A stretch of 28,216 bases of DNA from Geothermobacter sp964501815 (GTDB taxonomy: Bacteria > Desulfobacterota > Desulfuromonadia > Desulfuromonadales > Geothermobacteraceae). Positions 25,056-28,216 of the stretch are shown here, in pieces. Numbering within the stretch: the first letter of the stretch is position 1; the number at the start of each line of letters is the position of its first letter. The position numbers and the translations under genes are program-made. The DNA lies in the NCBI GenBank assembly GCA_964501815.1, contig CAZCUR010000031.1, positions 1 through 28,216 of the forward strand. Reading direction: 5' to 3'. The notes beneath the pieces were generated by a model. It was not told where the DNA came from, did no database searches, and worked only from the letters and a program-made list of their open reading frames with translations.

Positions 25056-25162
25056 CTTGCAAAACGAGTCAAAAATGAATCAGGCCGCCAGCATGATACC
25101 CTGATACAATACTGCCAAAAAGAGGTTTTGCAAGAATGAATCAAAAATGAATCGATGATTCA
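25056..25162. promoter_or_regulatory. candidate enhancer (activator-binding) array
   Basis: CTTGCAAAAC (25056-25065) and GTTTTGCAAG (25125-25134) form a perfect 10-bp inverted repeat 59 bp apart. TCAAAAATGAATC is repeated exactly at 25069-25081 and 25141-25153. TGAATC-GAT-GATTCA (25148-25162) is a palindrome. The array lies about 80-190 bp upstream of the predicted thiolase transcription start, the normal place for sigma-54 enhancer sites. It could also influence lutC, which starts beyond it. Confidence 0.5.
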
Positions 25163-25231
25163 AATTTGAGACGTATTGCAGGTGGAGGGGGCCTGTCCGG
25201 GCGCCAGTGGAACAGTGTTCGACAAAACCCC

Positions 25232-25260
25232 TTGACCGGCATGCTGTCAGCTATTAACCT
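25232..25260 (+). promoter_or_regulatory. sigma-70-type promoter of lutC-lldEF
   Basis: TTGACC (25232-25237), 17-nt spacer, TAACCT (25255-25260). It parallels the dctP promoter: same spacer length, TARCCT -10 box, and a shared GCATGCYGTCAG sequence inside the spacer. Confidence 0.6.
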
Positions 25261-25262
25261 TA

Positions 25263-25283
25263 GACCAATAAATGGTCTGACCA
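25263..25283 (+). promoter_or_regulatory. FadR/LldR-type operator of lutC-lldEF
   Basis: GACCA-ATAAA-TGGTC-T-GACCA: a TGGTCTGACCA palindrome with an extra half-site five bases away, beginning 2 nt after the -10 box (the palindrome itself 12 nt after). The 12-mer ATGGTCTGACCA is identical in the dctP operator. It ends 11 nt before the lutC ATG, overlapping the expected transcription start. Confidence 0.75.
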
Positions 25284-25294
25284 GTGAGGTGGAA

Positions 25295-25858
25295 ATGAGT
25301 TCTGATGAGTACGTGCAGACGTTCACCGGTGCCGCCGAGGCCGTTGGGGCGGTCGTACGGCGGCTGGACGGCCCGGATGCCCTGCCGGTGGAGCTTGCGG
25401 GGCTGGCACACGGATCGGTCATCCTGCCCGATTTCCCGACGGCGCGGCGTTTGAAGCTCAAAGAGTGTCTCGAACGCCAGGGACTGGAGCTGACTGACGG
25501 CTCAGATCGCGATGCCGCAGCCGCCGCCGATTTGGGAATCACCGGTGCCAATTTCGCCCTGGCCCAGACCGGGACCCTGGTGCTGGAGAGCACCCCGGAG
25601 CCGATCCGATTGGCCAGCACCCTGCCCGAGCGTCACGCCGTCCTGCTTGACCCGGGCAAGATAGTGGCCGATCTCGATGCCGCAACCCCCCATCTGCGCA
25701 CCTTCGCCGAGACCTTGCCACGGCATTATCTGGCCTATATCACCGGCCCCTCCCGCACGGCAGACATCGAACGGGTGCTGACCATCGGCGTGCACGGCCC
25801 GAAGGAACTGTTCATTTTCCTGGTCGAGGGACTTTCGGACGATCCGTTGGAGATGTAG
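25295..25858 (+). CDS. lutC: LUD-domain L-lactate dehydrogenase subunit
   Basis: LutC/LldG subunit of the NAD-independent L-lactate dehydrogenase complex, acting with the LutB-LutA fusion encoded downstream. 187 residues from ATG 25295, chosen because GAGGTGG precedes it and because the longer frame (TTG at 25166) runs through promoter and operator. The LUD (DUF162) signature DLGITGANFALAQTGTLVLES followed by RLASTLPERHAVLLDPGKIV is clear; the same fold is in the N-terminal part of LldEF. In Desulfovibrio vulgaris the equivalent pair is lldG with fused lldEF. Cytoplasmic or membrane-associated; the individual role of LutC is not known in detail. Confidence 0.9.
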   Translation: MSSDEYVQTFTGAAEAVGAVVRRLDGPDALPVELAGLAHGSVILPDFPTARRLKLKECLERQGLELTDGSDRDAAAAADLGITGANFALAQTGTLVLESTPEPIRLASTLPERHAVLLDPGKIVADLDAATPHLRTFAETLPRHYLAYITGPSRTADIERVLTIGVHGPKELFIFLVEGLSDDPLEM

Positions 25859-26053
25859 GCACGTGTTAACCACCCGCTCGCGAGGCTCGCTTGAGGCACA
25901 GAGAACACAGAGAAGAACTCATGGAAAAGTTTTCGGATAATTCCCTTGACGGTGTCCTCCTGAACTGGTGGTAAACAGTACAGGTAGCATTTTCCAGAAG
26001 TCTTTCCTCTGTGTCCTCCGTGACCCTGTGGTGAAAAACGATTGTGAGGCGTT
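25859..26053 (+). repeat. intercistronic inverted pair of CACAGAGA/CTCTGTG arms between lutC and lldEF
   Basis: Purine-rich arm 25891-25915 (TTGAGGCACAGAGAACACAG...) and complementary arm 26002-26034 (CCTCTGTGTCCTCCGTGACC...), the latter ending about 9 nt before the RBS GTGAGG (26044-26049). A small CGCTCGCGAGGCTCGC palindromic patch lies at 25875-25890. No gene or promoter is seen in between. Confidence 0.65.
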
Positions 26054-28192
26054 ATGAAAACACGCACCAAACAGTACCAAAAACGTGTCGATCAGGCTTT
26101 GGCGACGCCGAAGCTGCAGAAGGCACTGCACCAGTTCGGTGACGCCTATCTGCAGGCCCGGGAGCGGGCCTTCGCCGGTTTCGATTTCGAGCAGCTGCGC
26201 ACCGAAGTTGCCGCCATGAAGGACGAGGTGCTGGCCCGGCGTGAGGAGCTGCTGCAGCAGTTCATCGCCAATGCCGAGGCCGCCGGCGCCACTGTCTACC
26301 TGGCCAGGACGGCAGAGGATGCCAACCGCTACATCGCCGAGCTGGCCCGCGAGCGGGGTGCAAAGCTGGTGGTCAAGAGCAAGAGCATGGCGAGCGAGGA
26401 AACCCACCTCAACCATGCCATCGATAAAGCCGGCGCCAAGGCGCTGGAGACCGACCTGGGCGAGTGGATCATCCAGCTTGCCGGCCAGCGGCCCAGCCAC
26501 ATGGTGATGCCGGCGATTCACATGTTCAAGGAGGAGGTTGCCGAGCTGTTCAGCAAGCAGACCGGCAAGACCGAGCCGGCGGACATCGAACACCTGGTGC
26601 GGGTGGCGCGCGAACAGTTGCGCCAGGGCTATCTCGATGCCGATATCGGCATCTCCGGCGCCAACATGGCCATCGCCGAAACCGGCGCCATCGCCCTGGT
26701 AACCAACGAAGGCAACGCCCGCCTGACCACCACCCTGCCGAAGGTGCATGTCGCCCTGGTCGGTGTGGAGAAGATCGTTCCCACCCTGGAGGATGCCGCC
26801 AAAGTTCTCAAGGTGCTGCCGCGCAATGCCACCGGCCAGGCGCTGACCTCCTACGTCTCCTGGATTCGCGGCGCGGTCCCTTGCGGTGAAGGGGACAAGG
26901 AGCTGCACATCGTGCTGCTCGACAACGGCCGCAGCGCCCTGGCTGCGTCGGACAAGTGCCGGGACGCGCTGCGCTGCATCAAGTGCGGCGCCTGTGCCAA
27001 CGTCTGTCCGGTCTACCAGACCGTCGGCGGCCATGTCTTCGGCCATATCTATATCGGCGCCATCGGTATCATCCTGACCGCCTTTTTCCACGGCCTCGAC
27101 AACGCCGCCGAAATCGTCCGGGCCTGCATCGGCTGCCGCGCCTGCGTCAGCGTCTGTCCGTCGAAGATCGATCTTGAGGGCATCATTCTGCACCTGCGCG
27201 AAACCCTCGGTGAGGAAGAGGGGGTCGGGGCCGGCAAGGCGCTGGTCTTCCGCAAGGTGATGCGCAACCGCCGGCTGTTCCACACCCTGCTGCGCACGGC
27301 GAGCAAGCTGCAGAAGCCGGTGACCAAAGGGGAGCGGATGATCCGCCACCTGCCGCTGTTCTTTTCCAACCTCACCGAATGGCGCAGCCTGCCGGCCGTG
27401 GCCGACCGGCCCCTGCGCGACCTGTTTGACGAGCTGCCGCAACCGGTCGACAAGCCGAAATATACCGTCGCCTTTTTCGCCGGCTGCCTGAACGATTTCG
27501 TCTACCCGGAGATGGGGCAGGACCTGGTTCGCGTGCTCAACCGGCTCGATGTCAGGGTTGTTCTGCCGCAAAAACAGAACTGCTGCGGTGTGCCGGCACT
27601 CTATTCCGGCGACCGGGAGACGGCCGTCGAGCTGGCCAAGCAGAATGTCGAGGCGATGCTGGAGGCGGATGTCGATTACATCGTCACCACCTGCCCGACC
27701 TGCACCATGAGTCTGCAACGCGATTTCGTCGAGCTGCTCAAGGACAACCCGGCCTGGGCCGCCCGGGCCGAGGAACTGGCGAACAAAACCGTCGATGTCG
27801 CCCGCTTCATCGCCACGCACTGCGAGGCTGACGACGTCTTTTCCGAGGTTGCGGAAAAGGTCACCTACCACGATTCCTGCCATCTCAAGCGCGGTGCCGG
27901 TGTCTGGCGCGAACCGCGCCAGCTGCTGCAGCAGAGCGGTCGCGAGCTGGTGGAGATGGATCACGCCGACCGCTGCTGCGGCTTCGGTGGCAGCTATTCC
28001 TTCTCGGCCCATCCCGACATCGCCCGGCGCATCCTCGAAGACAAGGTTCAGGATATCGAGGCCACCGGTGCGGCCTGTGTCGCCATGGACTGCCCGGGCT
28101 GCCTGCTGCAGATCGCCGGCGGCCTGGACAAAAAGGGCTCACAGGTGCGGGTCAAGCACACCATTGAGCTGCTGGCAGAATCCCTCCGGTAG
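26054..28192 (+). CDS. L-lactate dehydrogenase iron-sulfur protein, LutB-LutA fusion (LldEF)
   Basis: Oxidises L-lactate to pyruvate without NAD. 712 residues. The N-terminal LutB part has a LUD domain (about 60-290, DADIGISGANMAIAETGAIALVTNEGNARL) and two [4Fe-4S] motifs, CIKCGACANVCP (from Cys308) and CIGCRACVSVCP (from Cys358). The C-terminal LutA part (about 460-712) has two CCG domains, QNCCGVPALYSGD (Cys510-Cys511) and DRCCGFGGSYS (Cys641-Cys642), with CPTCTMSL and CPGCLLQIAGG in between and after. Bacillus LutA and LutB are separate proteins; the fused form is known from sulfate- and metal-reducing deltaproteobacteria. Start supported by GTGAGG before ATG. It follows lutC and shares its operator-controlled promoter. 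Confidence 0.93.
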   Translation: MKTRTKQYQKRVDQALATPKLQKALHQFGDAYLQARERAFAGFDFEQLRTEVAAMKDEVLARREELLQQFIANAEAAGATVYLARTAEDANRYIAELARERGAKLVVKSKSMASEETHLNHAIDKAGAKALETDLGEWIIQLAGQRPSHMVMPAIHMFKEEVAELFSKQTGKTEPADIEHLVRVAREQLRQGYLDADIGISGANMAIAETGAIALVTNEGNARLTTTLPKVHVALVGVEKIVPTLEDAAKVLKVLPRNATGQALTSYVSWIRGAVPCGEGDKELHIVLLDNGRSALAASDKCRDALRCIKCGACANVCPVYQTVGGHVFGHIYIGAIGIILTAFFHGLDNAAEIVRACIGCRACVSVCPSKIDLEGIILHLRETLGEEEGVGAGKALVFRKVMRNRRLFHTLLRTASKLQKPVTKGERMIRHLPLFFSNLTEWRSLPAVADRPLRDLFDELPQPVDKPKYTVAFFAGCLNDFVYPEMGQDLVRVLNRLDVRVVLPQKQNCCGVPALYSGDRETAVELAKQNVEAMLEADVDYIVTTCPTCTMSLQRDFVELLKDNPAWAARAEELANKTVDVARFIATHCEADDVFSEVAEKVTYHDSCHLKRGAGVWREPRQLLQQSGRELVEMDHADRCCGFGGSYSFSAHPDIARRILEDKVQDIEATGAACVAMDCPGCLLQIAGGLDKKGSQVRVKHTIELLAESLR

Positions 28193-28216
28193 GTGATGGG
28201 GCGGTTCTTTTTCGCC

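Larger units (their letters stand above)
24903..25294. other. 392-bp divergent regulatory region between thiolase and lutC
   Basis: No gene. From left to right it holds the thiolase leader (24903-24975), a minus-strand sigma-54 promoter (24987-25001), a repeat array interpreted as activator-binding sites (25056-25162), the plus-strand sigma-70-type lutC promoter (25232-25260), its operator (25263-25283) and the lutC RBS. AT content is visibly higher than in the flanking genes from about 25020 to 25170. Confidence 0.75.

Noticed and set aside
25103..25117. TGGCAG-TATTG-TATC as a second minus-strand sigma-54 promoter upstream of thiolase
   Set aside because: The essential -12 GC is missing (TATC instead of TTGC), and a better site with exact GG-N10-GC lies at 24987-25001.
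25166..25294. N-terminal extension of LutC from a TTG start
   Set aside because: It runs through the promoter, operator and RBS, and the added residues do not resemble the LutC family; ATG 25295 has a proper Shine-Dalgarno.

Overview
The window looks like a draft-assembly scaffold from a GC-rich, anaerobic, acetate-oxidising member of the Desulfuromonadales/Geobacterales group. This rests on gene content: a fused LldEF-type lactate dehydrogenase, GlcD/GlcF without GlcE, a TRAP transporter with its own Usp, sigma-54 control, acyl-CoA catabolism, and typical deltaproteobacterial intergenic repeats. The taxonomic call is inference. There are 20 protein genes, all catabolic, transport or regulatory, three 100-N gaps, and no RNA genes, transposases or CRISPR.

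Region 1 (1-5451, + strand): beta-oxidation block with 3-hydroxybutyryl-CoA dehydrogenase, a tandem universal stress protein, enoyl-CoA hydratase and two short-chain acyl-CoA dehydrogenases. Region 2 (5452-12693, +): a complete liu (leucine/isovalerate) operon, isovaleryl-CoA dehydrogenase - MCC beta - methylglutaconyl-CoA hydratase - MCC alpha - HMG-CoA lyase, preceded by a good -24/-12 sigma-54 promoter. Region 3 (12803-19654, - strand): dctP-dctQ-dctM-usp-glcD-glcF, an organic-acid TRAP importer plus an FAD/Fe-S 2-hydroxyacid (probably D-lactate or glycolate) oxidase, closed by a strong intrinsic terminator. Region 4 (19863-25001, -): thiolase - fused 3-oxoacid CoA-transferase - 3-hydroxybutyrate dehydrogenase - PAS/AAA+ sigma-54 activator, with its own sigma-54 promoter and a candidate enhancer array. 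Region 5 (25232-28192, +): lutC/lldG and fused lutB-lutA (lldEF), the NAD-independent L-lactate dehydrogenase.

The pathways join at acetyl-CoA. Leucine carbon passes through Liu enzymes to acetoacetate plus acetyl-CoA; the CoA-transferase and thiolase of region 4 turn acetoacetate into two more acetyl-CoA, and BdhA connects 3-hydroxybutyrate. Lactate enters probably through the TRAP system and is oxidised by GlcDF (D) and LldEFG (L).

Two regulatory layers can be read from the DNA. (i) The dctP and lutC promoters share one architecture: a sigma-70-like promoter followed 12-13 nt after the -10 by ATGGTCTGACCA with an additional half-site, a FadR/LldR-type (GntR) operator; the regulator gene is not in the window. 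(ii) Sigma-54 promoters precede both the liu operon and the ketone-body operon, and the latter encodes a sigma-54 activator.

Two of the three N gaps are flanked by the same 55 bp on both sides, so they look like unmerged contig overlaps and not missing sequence. Most intercistronic spacers carry inverted pairs of simple repeat arms in a constant polarity relative to transcription, and four copies of a C/G-rich palindromic element are present.
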